Shown in pieces: positions 19,857 through 28,475 of a DNA stretch of 40,792 nt (position 1 is its first letter; each line of letters begins with the position of its first letter). The notes beneath the pieces are model-generated. The model had not been told where the DNA came from. It ran no database searches and worked only from the letters and a program-made list of their open reading frames with translations. Made by a program: the position numbers and the translations under genes. Source of the DNA: Salimicrobium flavidum (GTDB lineage: Bacteria; Bacillota; Bacilli; Bacillales; Halobacillaceae); contig NZ_FTOC01000013.1 in the NCBI RefSeq assembly GCF_900156645.1, forward strand, positions 1 through 40,792, in the 5' to 3' direction.

Positions 19857-20414
19857 TCATTTGTTGTATTCGTTCATCACTTCGTCAAAAGACTGCGACA
19901 TCCATGCTTCACAGGCATGCACGGCCCGGTCCACACTTTCTGTCATCCACTTTTTCTCTTCCTTGCTGAAGGAATCGAGGACGTGATTGATAACAGAAGC
20001 ATTTCCCGGTTTACCGATCCCGACACGAAGCCGCTTGAACTCCTTCGTACCCAGTTGATCAATGATATCACGGATGCCATTATGACCCCCGTGCCCGCCT
20101 TTTTGTCGAAGACGTATTTTTCCCGGTTCGAGATCGAGGTCATCATAAATTACCAGAACGTCTTCTTCTCCGAGGCCGAAATAATCCAGAAAAGCACGTA
20201 CCGCTTCCCCGGAAAGATTCATATACGTTTGGGGTTTCAGTAGAATGATTTTCTCTTTGCCTACATGTTCAGTCGTAAACAGACTGTTGAATTTCTTCTT
20301 CTCCACCGTCCAGTGATTGCGCTTTGCAAGTTCATCGATCACCTGGAAACCGATGTTATGTCTTGTAGCCTCATACTTCTTCCCCGGGTTCCCTAATCCG
20401 ACAATACATTTCAT
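19857..20414 (-). CDS. pth: Peptidyl-tRNA hydrolase
   Basis: Releases tRNA from peptidyl-tRNAs dropped by the ribosome; essential. The product is 185 aa from the ATG at 20414 with a GGAAG site; the longer frame adds unsupported residues. Active-site features are N9, H19 in the GLGNPGKKYEATRHN segment, the YDDLDL region (90-95) and GGHGGHNG (106-113). It has its own extended -10 promoter and is transcribed toward mfd. B. subtilis calls this gene spoVC, but its function is general. Confidence 0.97.
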   Translation of the reverse strand: MKCIVGLGNPGKKYEATRHNIGFQVIDELAKRNHWTVEKKKFNSLFTTEHVGKEKIILLKPQTYMNLSGEAVRAFLDYFGLGEEDVLVIYDDLDLEPGKIRLRQKGGHGGHNGIRDIIDQLGTKEFKRLRVGIGKPGNASVINHVLDSFSKEEKKWMTESVDRAVHACEAWMSQSFDEVMNEYNK

Positions 20415-20450
20415 AAGCTGAACTTCCTTTTCTCTTAAGTAATTACGATT

Positions 20451-20459
20451 ATTATAGCA
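20451..20459 (-). promoter_or_regulatory. Extended -10 promoter of pth
   Basis: TGCTATAAT on the minus strand about 37 bases before the pth ATG. The -35 (CTGTAT at 17 bases) is poor, as allowed for an extended -10 promoter. Confidence 0.6.
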
Positions 20460-20490
20460 TAGCAAAAGCAAGGATACAGACGAAAAGAAA

Positions 20491-20520
20491 GGGCGTGCCC
20501 TCTCGGCTACGCCCTTTTTT
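20491..20520. terminator. Terminator downstream of rplY
   Basis: GGGCGTG / TACGCCC stem, T6 on the plus side and TTTCTTTT on the minus side, about 25 bases after the rplY stop. It separates rplY from pth. Confidence 0.8.
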
Positions 20521-20537
20521 CTTTATTAATGTTGCAC

Positions 20538-21185
20538 TTACTTGTTCTCGTCCTCATTCTCATCATCGTCATCTTCTCTGAGAGCTTCCGGCTGTTCGTC
20601 AGTAGCTTCTTCAGGCTCTTCAGGCATTTCTTCCGGTGGCGTAACAGAAACGATTGTTGCATTCTCATCTTCAAGAATCTCGTAGTTACGACCTTCTTTC
20701 AAATCGCTGACCATGATACTGTCCCCGATCTGAAGTTCAGATACGTCGACTTTGATTTCCTCAGGGATTTCACCCGGCTTCGCACGAATTGCGAGTTCGT
20801 ATAGAGGCTGCTGCAATACGCCGCCTTCGCGCACGCCTTCTGCTTCCCCTTCCGTATGGATAGATACTTCAACGTCCACGTCTTCTTTCATGTTGACTGC
20901 ATAGAAGTCCGCGTGGATCAGTTCGTCCTTAAGCGGGTCGATCTGATGCTCGTGAAGCATGACGTTAAGGGTGTCTCCACCTTCAACATCAAGGGAAATG
21001 ATTGCGTTTTTACCGTTGTCACGGACAGTTTTCAACAGCTCGATGCTGTTTACTGAAAGAGTTACAGGATCTTTCTCTTTTCCGTAAACGACACCAGGAA
21101 CATCGCCGCGTTGACGGATTTCCTTCGTGTTTGATGTTTGCAGATTATCTCTTTTACTTGCTTTTAGTTTAATAGCCAATTTCAT
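20538..21185 (-). CDS. rplY: Ribosomal protein bL25 (general stress protein Ctc)
   Basis: Binds 5S rRNA in the 50S subunit; in B. subtilis it is the general stress protein Ctc. The protein is 215 aa: an L25 domain at about 1-90, a TL5/CTC beta domain at about 95-180, then an acidic tail of about 35 residues (PEEMPEEPEEATDEQ, with DDDDENEDEN at the end). The tail is typical of TL5-type proteins and enriched in halophiles. A promoter region with overlapping sigma-B-like and sigma-A-like elements lies at 21208-21238. Confidence 0.96.
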   Translation of the reverse strand: MKLAIKLKASKRDNLQTSNTKEIRQRGDVPGVVYGKEKDPVTLSVNSIELLKTVRDNGKNAIISLDVEGGDTLNVMLHEHQIDPLKDELIHADFYAVNMKEDVDVEVSIHTEGEAEGVREGGVLQQPLYELAIRAKPGEIPEEIKVDVSELQIGDSIMVSDLKEGRNYEILEDENATIVSVTPPEEMPEEPEEATDEQPEALREDDDDENEDENK

Positions 21186-21207
21186 CTACCTCCAAATATT
21201 TATCGTT

Positions 21208-21238
21208 AGTATATACCCTTTTGTTCAATCAGGCAAAC
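21208..21238 (-). promoter_or_regulatory. rplY (ctc) promoter with sigma-B-like elements
   Basis: The minus strand has GTTTGC (21233-21238), 14 bases, GGGTAT (21213-21218), close to the sigma-B consensus GTTTAA-N12-15-GGGTAT. Overlapping it is TTGCCT (21231-21236), 17 bases, TATACT (21208-21213), a possible sigma-A promoter. The ctc gene of B. subtilis is a classic sigma-B target, so the match is at the expected place. Confidence 0.65.
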
Positions 21239-21241
21239 TGA

Positions 21242-22198
21242 TTAATCGAACAAAATGCTTACAGATTTACGTTCATGGACACGGATAATCGCTTCGCTGA
21301 TCAAAGGAGCGACGGAAAGCTGGTTGACCTTATCGATCTTTTTATCTTCCCCAAGCGGAATCGTGTTCGTGACGACCAGTTCTTTGATTTTGGAATCGTT
21401 GATACGCTGAATTGCAGGCCCTGACAGCACAGGGTGCGTACAACAGGCGTATACCTCTTTGGCTCCGTTCTCCACAAGAGCGTTCGCTGCGAGAGTGATC
21501 GTACCGGCTGTATCAATGATGTCGTCGATGAGAATGGCGGTTTTGCCTTCAATATTCCCGACGATGTTCATGACTTCCGCTACGTTCGGTAGTGGGCGAC
21601 GTTTGTCTATAATAGCAATCGGAGCTTCCAGACGATCAGCCATTTTCCTTGCACGGGTCACGCCCCCGTGATCAGGGGACACGACGACGATATCATCAAG
21701 GTTCTTCTCCTCGAAGTACTCGGATAGACTCGGAACCCCTACAAGGTTATCAATCGGAATATCGAAGAAACCCTGGATTTGCGGAGCGTGAAGGTCCATC
21801 ATGATGACCCGGTCCGCTCCTGCGGTCTGGAGCAGGTTCGCCACAAGTTTGGCTGTGATCGGTTCACGCGAACGAGCCTTTCTATCCTGACGTGCATACC
21901 CATAATAAGGCATGACGATGTTGATGGAATTGGCGGATGCCCGCTTCAATGCGTCAATCATAATCAAAAGCTCCATGAGATGCTGATTGACCGGGGCACT
22001 CGTCGATTGTACAACATACACATCGCAACCACGAATACTCTCATCAATGTTAATCTGAACTTCTCCATCGCTGAATGTGGTTACCGTACACTTACCAAGC
22101 TCAATACCAATATTGCTGACAATCTCTTCTGCCAGCGCAGGGTTGGAATTAAGAGTGAAAACCTTTAACTCCGAATTTCGATAGTCCTTAGCCGCCAT
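21242..22198 (-). CDS. prs: Ribose-phosphate pyrophosphokinase (PRPP synthetase)
   Basis: Makes PRPP from ribose 5-phosphate and ATP for purine, pyrimidine, His, Trp and NAD synthesis. The protein is 318 aa, class I. Signatures are [17 protein letters not shown] (98-114), [14 protein letters not shown] (135-148) and the PRPP loop DDIIDTAGT (225-233). It lies 15 bp after glmU, most likely in one operon. Its product is used by Hpt in this window and is the effector of PurR. Confidence 0.98.
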   Translation of the reverse strand: MAAKDYRNSELKVFTLNSNPALAEEIVSNIGIELGKCTVTTFSDGEVQINIDESIRGCDVYVVQSTSAPVNQHLMELLIMIDALKRASANSINIVMPYYGYARQDRKARSREPITAKLVANLLQTAGADRVIMMDLHAPQIQGFFDIPIDNLVGVPSLSEYFEEKNLDDIVVVSPDHGGVTRARKMADRLEAPIAIIDKRRPLPNVAEVMNIVGNIEGKTAILIDDIIDTAGTITLAANALVENGAKEVYACCTHPVLSGPAIQRINDSKIKELVVTNTIPLGEDKKIDKVNQLSVAPLISEAIIRVHERKSVSILFD

Positions 22199-22213
22199 GG
22201 AACGAACCCTCCA

Positions 22214-23587
22214 TTAATCTTTTTTCTTCATTTTTTGCGCATAGCCTTCTTTGTTGGTCTGTCTCGCTCTTGCGATAGACAGAGATTCAGCCGGAACATC
22301 CTGGTTTATTGTCGAGCCGGCCGCTACATAAGAGCCTTTACCGACAGTCACCGGGGCGATGAGGTTCGAATTGCAACCGATGAACGCTTCATCTTCGATC
22401 GTCGTCAGGTGCTTGTCTTTTCCGTCATAGTTCACGGTGATCGTTCCACAACCGATATTCACGCCTTCTCCTACATCAGCATCTCCGATATAACTCAAGT
22501 GGGAGACTTTGCTGTTCTGGCCGAATTTCGCTTTTTTCACTTCTACGAAATTGCCTACTTTCGCTCCATCACCGAGTTCGGAATCAGGACGGATGTGCGC
22601 GAATGGACCGATGTTAACGCGTTTCCCTACATGACTATCAGAGACGAAACTCTGTTTCACCACGGTACCTTCTCCGATGAAACTGCGTTCCACAGTAGAA
22701 TTAGGGCCGAGCTCTGCGTCATTTTCAACAACCGTCCCGTCCGTGATCGTCGTTCCGGGATGGATTGTGACATCCTGGCCGATCACTGCGTCCGCTCCAA
22801 TATACGTATGAGAAGGATCGATAATAGTTACACCATTACGCATATGTCTATCATTGATTCTTTCACGCATAAACGTTTCCGCCTTGGACAAAGCTACACG
22901 GTCATTGACGCCGAGAGCTTCTTTCAGATCGTCCATCTGATAGGCACTGATGGGCTCTCCTTCTTTTTGAAGAATTTCCATCACATCCGGCAAGTAATAC
23001 TCCCCTTGAGCGTTATCGTTCGATACGTTCGACAGAGCTTTGAAAAGAAGTTCATTATCGAAACAGTACGTGCCTGTATTGATTTCCCGCACTTCCGCTT
23101 CTTCACGGGAGGCATCCTTCTGCTCCACGACACGCTCCACATCCCCGTTACCACTGCGGAGAACGCGTCCGTAACCGTGAGGGTCCTCTGCATGCGCGGT
23201 AAGCACTGTCGCTTTCGCTCCCTTTTCTTCATGGTGCGAAAGCAATGCTTCGAGTGTTTCACTCGTCAGTAGGGGAGTATCTCCACAAACGACGACGGTC
23301 GTTCCCTTTTTATCGGCAAGGTACTCCCCTGCCTGAAGGACAGCGTGACCTGTGCCCAACTGTTCCTTCTGAATGACATATTCACTACTGTCTCCAAGCT
23401 GGTTCTGGACAGTTTCTGCTCCGAAACCGACCACAGTAATGATTTCCGACAGTTCCAATTGATTAAGTTGATCTGTTACGTGCTGCACCATCGGCTTTCC
23501 GCATACAGGATGAAGAACTTTATAAAGCTTTGATTTCATCCGTGTACCCTGACCAGCTGCAAGCACTACTGCAAAACGATTTGCCAT
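22214..23587 (-). CDS. glmU: Bifunctional GlmU: GlcN-1-P acetyltransferase / UDP-GlcNAc pyrophosphorylase
   Basis: Makes UDP-GlcNAc for cell wall synthesis. The product is 457 aa from the ATG at 23587, preceded by GGGGG; the extra upstream codons have no family match. The N-terminal nucleotidyltransferase has [11 protein letters not shown] (9-19). The C-terminal left-handed beta-helix acetyltransferase starts near residue 250 with hexapeptide repeats and ends in a basic QKMKKKD tail. It is followed by prs. Confidence 0.98.
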   Translation of the reverse strand: MANRFAVVLAAGQGTRMKSKLYKVLHPVCGKPMVQHVTDQLNQLELSEIITVVGFGAETVQNQLGDSSEYVIQKEQLGTGHAVLQAGEYLADKKGTTVVVCGDTPLLTSETLEALLSHHEEKGAKATVLTAHAEDPHGYGRVLRSGNGDVERVVEQKDASREEAEVREINTGTYCFDNELLFKALSNVSNDNAQGEYYLPDVMEILQKEGEPISAYQMDDLKEALGVNDRVALSKAETFMRERINDRHMRNGVTIIDPSHTYIGADAVIGQDVTIHPGTTITDGTVVENDAELGPNSTVERSFIGEGTVVKQSFVSDSHVGKRVNIGPFAHIRPDSELGDGAKVGNFVEVKKAKFGQNSKVSHLSYIGDADVGEGVNIGCGTITVNYDGKDKHLTTIEDEAFIGCNSNLIAPVTVGKGSYVAAGSTINQDVPAESLSIARARQTNKEGYAQKMKKKD

Positions 23588-23665
23588 GAAGTTACCCCCA
23601 TCATAGTTATCCACTATGAATATTATCTTAAAACAGAATTAATTTCAACATTACACTAACGACTG

Positions 23666-23671
23666 ATTATA
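23666..23671 (-). promoter_or_regulatory. Candidate -10 of glmU-prs promoter
   Basis: TATAAT on the minus strand, 78 bases before the glmU ATG. The -35 position (TACTAT) is poor and lies inside a palindrome at 23688-23702. Confidence 0.4.
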
Positions 23672-23687
23672 AAATTGCAGAAGTGGG

Positions 23688-23702
23688 TATAGTAATACTA
23701 TA
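23688..23702. promoter_or_regulatory. 15-bp palindrome upstream of glmU, possible operator
   Basis: A perfect dyad TATAGTA-N-TACTATA at the -35 position of the glmU promoter candidate. Its symmetry and position fit a repressor or activator site, but I know of no regulator with this motif. Confidence 0.4.
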
Positions 23703-23732
23703 GCAGGCGATGGCTCTCTTTTGTATCCTGAC

Positions 23733-23758
23733 GAAAAAAAATTGAACGCCCCGTTCAA
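23733..23758 (-). terminator. Second terminator between spoVG and glmU
   Basis: The minus strand reads TTGAACG-GGG-CGTTCAA followed by eight T. It is about 55 bases beyond the spoVG terminator, so it is either a back-up or ends a separate small transcript. Confidence 0.75.
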
Positions 23759-23811
23759 AAGCGCGGCCTAATTATTTCCGGGGTACAGAAGGCGTAAAAG
23801 AGCTAAAAAAG

Positions 23812-23836
23812 AACCTAACCTGAAATCAGGTTAGAT
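23812..23836 (-). terminator. Terminator downstream of spoVG
   Basis: CTAACCTG / CAGGTTAG with a 4-base loop, then a T-rich run GTTCTTTTTT on the minus strand, just after the spoVG stop. Confidence 0.85.
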
Positions 23837-23850
23837 TCTCTTCTCTCCAT

Positions 23851-24144
23851 TCATGAAGCGCCTGCTCCCTCATATTCCATTTGTTGCGGCTCTTCAGCTT
23901 TTTCATACGCTCCAAGCACCGCTTCCTGGATCTTAGCTCTTGTTCCGGAATTGATCGGATGAGCAATGTCCCGGAATTCCCCGTCCGGCGTGCGTTTGCT
24001 TGGCATAGCAACGAACAGTCCATTCTTCCCATCTATGACACGAATGTCATGGACCACGAATTCCTGATCAAAAGTGATAGAAGCAATTGCTCGCATTCTT
24101 CCTTCTGTGTTTACTCGACGCAGTCTCACGTCAGTTACTTCCAT
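23851..24144 (-). CDS. spoVG: RNA-binding regulator SpoVG
   Basis: The protein is 97 aa and nearly all of it matches the SpoVG family ([11 protein letters not shown] at the start, then [19 protein letters not shown] and [17 protein letters not shown]). Despite its name the family is a broadly conserved nucleic-acid-binding regulator that affects division, virulence and stress genes, and it occurs in non-spore-formers such as Listeria and Staphylococcus. It has its own sigma-H-like promoter at 24184-24212. The yabJ gene normally between purR and spoVG is missing. Confidence 0.97.
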   Translation of the reverse strand: MEVTDVRLRRVNTEGRMRAIASITFDQEFVVHDIRVIDGKNGLFVAMPSKRTPDGEFRDIAHPINSGTRAKIQEAVLGAYEKAEEPQQMEYEGAGAS

Positions 24145-24183
24145 TATCCATCACCACCTTTGTTTATACAGAACTTGTTATAC

Positions 24184-24212
24184 TATTTCTACTCTAGAAC
24201 AAAGATTCCTGC
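24184..24212 (-). promoter_or_regulatory. Sigma-H-like promoter of spoVG
   Basis: The minus strand reads GCAGGAATC (24204-24212), 11 bases, GTAGAAATA (24184-24192). The B. subtilis sigma-H consensus is RnAGGAwWW-N11-12-RnnGAATww. The -35 box matches at nearly every position and the -10 box partly. It is in the same place as the sigma-H promoter of B. subtilis spoVG. Confidence 0.65.
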
Positions 24213-24261
24213 TTTATAAAGAAAAAAATCACTATTTTCTATCCAATATGGTAAATCCTTC

Positions 24262-25083
24262 TTAAGAAAGCCTATTAAGTAAATTCCCAGGCTCGACTTC
24301 TATTTTTTTTGTGCGATCATCTGCATGAAGTATTTGCGTCAATGATACATAATCATCCACGACTCTTTCCTCTTCTTCATCCTCTGCTTCGGCGAGCACG
24401 CCGATACCCGCGACTTCCGCTTCAAACTCTTTCAAAAGACTTTTCATCCCGTTGATCGTTCCTCCGGCTTTCATGAAATCATCAATAATACAAACCCTCG
24501 ATCCTGCTTCGAGCGAACGTTTGGTCAGAACCATCGTCTGGATTTTCCTTGTTGAGCCGGAGACGTAATTGATGCTGACGGTGGAACCTTCAGTGACTTT
24601 CGGGTCTCTTCGGGCGATAACGACAGGTACATTCAAATGGGCTGCAACAGCATAAGCCAAAGGTATCCCCTTCGTCGCGACTGTCATCACAGCATCTATT
24701 TCCCTGTCTACAAATACCGAAGCGAACATCTTTCCGATCGTGTCCACCGTATGAGGGTCTCCGAGAATGTCACTCATAAATAAATACCCTCCCGGCAGAA
24801 GACGTTCCGTGTCGGAAAGTTTCTCGCATAGCTGCTCCACAAACGGGGTACCATAATCCTTAGAGTAAGCGGGGATATACTTCACCCCTCCGGAAGCGCC
24901 CGCTATCGATTCGAGATATCCCGTCCCTTCCTGGCGAAACCGCTCATCAATGATCGTTAAATCTTCACTGATGGAAGATTTGGCCGAATCGAACTGTTCC
25001 GCGAAAAACGGCAACGAAATAAGTGTACAGGGCCGTTCCATTATAAATCGTGTCATAGAAACTAAACGTTTACTTCTTTTCAT
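24262..25083 (-). CDS. purR: Purine operon repressor PurR
   Basis: The Gram-positive type PurR: an N-terminal winged-helix DNA-binding domain (about 1-70) fused to a phosphoribosyltransferase-like effector domain (about 75-273). The PRPP loop CIIDDFMKAGGT (198-209) is intact. It represses purine genes when PRPP is low by binding PurBox pairs. The protein is 273 aa, close to the 285 aa of B. subtilis. A PurBox-like pair flanks its own promoter (25101-25144), consistent with autoregulation. It lies after ispE. Confidence 0.96.
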   Translation of the reverse strand: MKRSKRLVSMTRFIMERPCTLISLPFFAEQFDSAKSSISEDLTIIDERFRQEGTGYLESIAGASGGVKYIPAYSKDYGTPFVEQLCEKLSDTERLLPGGYLFMSDILGDPHTVDTIGKMFASVFVDREIDAVMTVATKGIPLAYAVAAHLNVPVVIARRDPKVTEGSTVSINYVSGSTRKIQTMVLTKRSLEAGSRVCIIDDFMKAGGTINGMKSLLKEFEAEVAGIGVLAEAEDEEEERVVDDYVSLTQILHADDRTKKIEVEPGNLLNRLS

Positions 25084-25100
25084 ACGTAGAAACTCCTCTT

Positions 25101-25144
25101 AAATCCGAATATTTTATTTAAATATATCAAAAATGTACGGATTC
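25101..25144. promoter_or_regulatory. PurBox-like pair and purR promoter
   Basis: On the plus strand, AAATCCGAATATT (25101-25113) matches the PurBox AWWWCCGAACWWT at 12 of 13 positions. The opposing AATGTACGGATTC (25132-25144) matches the inverted box at 11 of 13, after 18 bases. Known pairs are 16-17 apart. On the minus strand an extended -10 TGATATATT (25121-25129) lies between the boxes. The arrangement fits autoregulation of purR. Confidence 0.65.
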
Positions 25145-26012
25145 AATCAAGTGTTTCTTTTGCACCTAACACCCGGACCATATACACTTCTTCACAGAAA
25201 CCCTTCAGATGATTATATATCCTCCGCGCTTTAACATCCTGTTCCACTAAAGAAAACACCGTCGGACCACTCCCACTCATCAGAGAAGCATCCGCTCCGG
25301 CCTGGAGCATATGCTCTTTCAACTGAGCAACTTCCGGGTGGAACTGCACGGTCACTCCTTCGAGAGTATTTCCAGTATGCCTGCATATCTTCTCATAATC
25401 TTCTTCCCGAAGAGCCATCACCATAGCTTCTGTGTCCGGGTGATGCGCCTCCTTTATATCCAGAGCCTGATAAATCGTCTTCGTCGACACCCCGATAGGA
25501 GGCTTCGCGAGGACGACCCAACATGGTGGGGGGGCTGGAAGTTCTTCGATTTTTTCTCCGCGTCCGGTCGCTAAAGCCGTGCCCCCGTGGACACAGAAAG
25601 AAACATCTGAGCCGATTTGTGCGCCGATCTGCGCCAGCTCCCCGGGCGTCGTATCCAGTTCGAATAACCTGGCCATCCCTCTGAGCACAGCAGCCGCGTC
25701 ACTGCTCCCTCCGGCAAGTCCTGCTGCCACCGGCACGTGTTTCGTAAGCTTTATGTGAACACCCCCGGTGACCGAGAAGTACTCTTTCATTTTCTTAGCG
25801 GCCAAATATGCGAGATTCCGTTCATCATTGGGAACATACCGGCTTTCCGCTTCCAGTAGAATCTTATCCTCTTCCAGATAAGACAATTCGACACGGTCAG
25901 CAAGGTCTATAGTAGTCATCACCATTTCCACTTCATGAAACCCGTCTTCTCTTTTATGTAACACGTCGAGCGACAGATTGATCTTCGCCGGCGCTTTCTC
26001 CATTATGTACAT
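25143..26012 (-). CDS. ispE: 4-diphosphocytidyl-2-C-methyl-D-erythritol kinase
   Basis: A GHMP kinase of the MEP isoprenoid pathway. The product is 289 aa from the ATG at 26012, the same length as the B. subtilis enzyme; an in-frame GTG at 26024 is less likely. Active-site features are K10 in [11 protein letters not shown], the glycine-rich ATP motif [14 protein letters not shown] (94-107) and D136 in GSDVSF. In spore-formers sspF sits between veg and ispE; here only 77 bp are left, holding the veg terminator and a possible extended -10 (TGATACAAT, 26046-26054). Confidence 0.97.
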   Translation of the reverse strand: MYIMEKAPAKINLSLDVLHKREDGFHEVEMVMTTIDLADRVELSYLEEDKILLEAESRYVPNDERNLAYLAAKKMKEYFSVTGGVHIKLTKHVPVAAGLAGGSSDAAAVLRGMARLFELDTTPGELAQIGAQIGSDVSFCVHGGTALATGRGEKIEELPAPPPCWVVLAKPPIGVSTKTIYQALDIKEAHHPDTEAMVMALREEDYEKICRHTGNTLEGVTVQFHPEVAQLKEHMLQAGADASLMSGSGPTVFSLVEQDVKARRIYNHLKGFCEEVYMVRVLGAKETLD

Positions 26013-26054
26013 ACCAACACCCACTTAAACGTATATTCTGACCGCATTGTATCA

Positions 26055-26097
26055 CAAAAAAACAAAACAAAAAGCAGCAAACGAAATGTTTACTGCT
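26055..26097 (-). terminator. Terminator of veg
   Basis: The minus strand reads AGCAGTAAAC, loop ATTTC, GTTTGCTGCT, then a long T-rich tract. The stem overlaps the veg stop codon. Confidence 0.8.
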
Positions 26098-26353
26098 CTG
26101 CTACGGCCACTGGTGGTTGTTCTTCGAAACTGAGTTCCACGGTTTCAGTCAAAACATCTGCGTAACTGTAAGATACTCTTTCGTAGGAATTTTCTTCCTG
26201 GTCCAGTTCCACAATGAACACAGAAGGGTACGTATCAGAAAGAGTCCCTGTGCGTTCAATCGTTTTGCGTCGACCGCCGTTCGCTTTTAACGTCAGACGA
26301 TTCCCGATCTGTTCTTCTAGCGTTTCCTTGATTTCTACCAATGTTTTAGCCAC
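26090..26353 (-). CDS. veg: Veg protein
   Basis: The protein is 87 aa from a GTG at 26353 preceded by GGAG; this start gives the family N-terminus (M)AKTLVEIK. The family core [17 protein letters not shown] is present. Veg in B. subtilis is a small, abundant protein reported to stimulate biofilm matrix genes by countering SinR; its biochemical action is unclear. Two strong tandem promoters precede it, in keeping with the well-known strength of the B. subtilis veg promoter. Confidence 0.94.
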   Translation of the reverse strand: MAKTLVEIKETLEEQIGNRLTLKANGGRRKTIERTGTLSDTYPSVFIVELDQEENSYERVSYSYADVLTETVELSFEEQPPVAVAEQ

Positions 26354-26376
26354 TAGACTCCACCTCACTAAAATGA

Positions 26377-26405
26377 AGTATATCACAGAATCAGGAAATG
26401 GTCAA
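26377..26405 (-). promoter_or_regulatory. veg promoter, proximal
   Basis: TTGACC (26400-26405), 17 bases, TATACT (26377-26382) on the minus strand, about 24 bases before the GTG start. Confidence 0.7.
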
Positions 26406-26416
26406 ATAATCAATAT

Positions 26417-26446
26417 ATTATAGCAATAGTCCATTATCAATGTCAA
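26417..26446 (-). promoter_or_regulatory. veg promoter, distal
   Basis: TTGACA (26441-26446), 18 bases ending in TGC, TATAAT (26417-26422) on the minus strand. Perfect hexamers plus an extended -10 make it the best promoter in the window. Confidence 0.8.
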
Positions 26447-26450
26447 CAAA

Positions 26451-26617
26451 GAAAAGCGGAATCACCCCGCTTATAAGTTCTGGCATAAGCAGGGAGTTCT
26501 CTTTTCAGGTGCTTTTTCCTGAAAAAGAAATCACTGCTTAGGACATGGACTTATGGGTGGTGGAGCTGGACCATGAAAAGCGGAAGCACCCCGCTTATAA
26601 GTTCTGGCGTAAGCAGG
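26451..26617. repeat. Repeat family A: one complete and one truncated unit
   Basis: Positions 26451-26574 are almost identical to unit 1 of the 4769-5123 array, including the nested pairs ATAAGT/ACTTAT, TAAGCAG/CTGCTTA and TTTCAGG/CCTGAAA and the closing AGCTGGAC. A second unit starts at 26575 but breaks off near 26617, about 20 bases before repeat family B. The two families together fill the gap where yabG would be. Confidence 0.85.
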
Positions 26618-26637
26618 AGAGATGTTTTTTTCTAAAG

Positions 26638-26812
26638 ACTCTGTTATCGTTCATTATTGATTTTCGTCTCTTCGGGTGGAAGTTTGCCGCGGGCATGACG
26701 CGGGCTTCCGGAATCTCCCTGTTGTCGATTCCGGGGATTTTCCGTTCATGCCATTCTAGGCAGGCGTCTCCACCCTTCGTCCTTAAAATCAACAACTGGC
26801 TTTAACAGAGCC
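26638..26812 (-). repeat. Repeat family B, 175-bp element (copy 2)
   Basis: The reverse-oriented relative of 11576-11746. The right end (26785-26812) read on the minus strand starts GGCTCTGTTAAAGCCAG; the left end 26639-26665 is its imperfect inverted repeat. The interior shares the GAACGGAAAATC, GGAATC/GATTCC hairpin and CCCGCGGCAA segments with copy 1, with many substitutions. No reading frame is convincing. Confidence 0.8.
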
Positions 26813-26843
26813 TTTCTGAAAGCTTCTCCCGAAAAAAGCTCCC

Positions 26844-28272
<1,429 letters not shown>

Positions 28273-28406
28273 CTCAAGGCCCCTCCGTTCATTTACTTCT
28301 GTTAGCATACCATGGGTGCCGAGCTATTAAAAAGAGGAATCCCTCCCCGGCACAAGTACGACTCTCTTTTTGATCCATTTATCCTGAAGCGTTTCTCCGA
28401 CCCATA

Positions 28407-28442
28407 CAAAAAGAAGCAGAGGAGCCCTCTGCTTCTTTTTGT
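28407..28442. terminator. Bidirectional terminator after yabE
   Basis: AAAAAGAAGCAGAGG / CTCTGCTTCTTTTT with a 4-base loop and T/A flanks on both sides; it ends yabE on the minus strand. Confidence 0.85.
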
Positions 28443-28450
28443 TATTTTTT

Positions 28451-28475
28451 GTTCTGTTATCGTTTGTTGTTGATT
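28451..28475 (+). repeat. Solo end of repeat family B
   Basis: The sequence TCTGTTATCGTTTGTTGTTG plus TTT-rich flank matches the terminal inverted repeat of family B (compare 26639-26665). No second end is seen within several hundred bases, so it is a fragment. It abuts the yabE stop codon. Confidence 0.6.

Noticed and set aside
26545-26805. 86-aa plus-strand frame in the veg-ksgA gap
   Set aside because: It runs through repeat families A and B with no family resemblance; the repeats explain the open frame.
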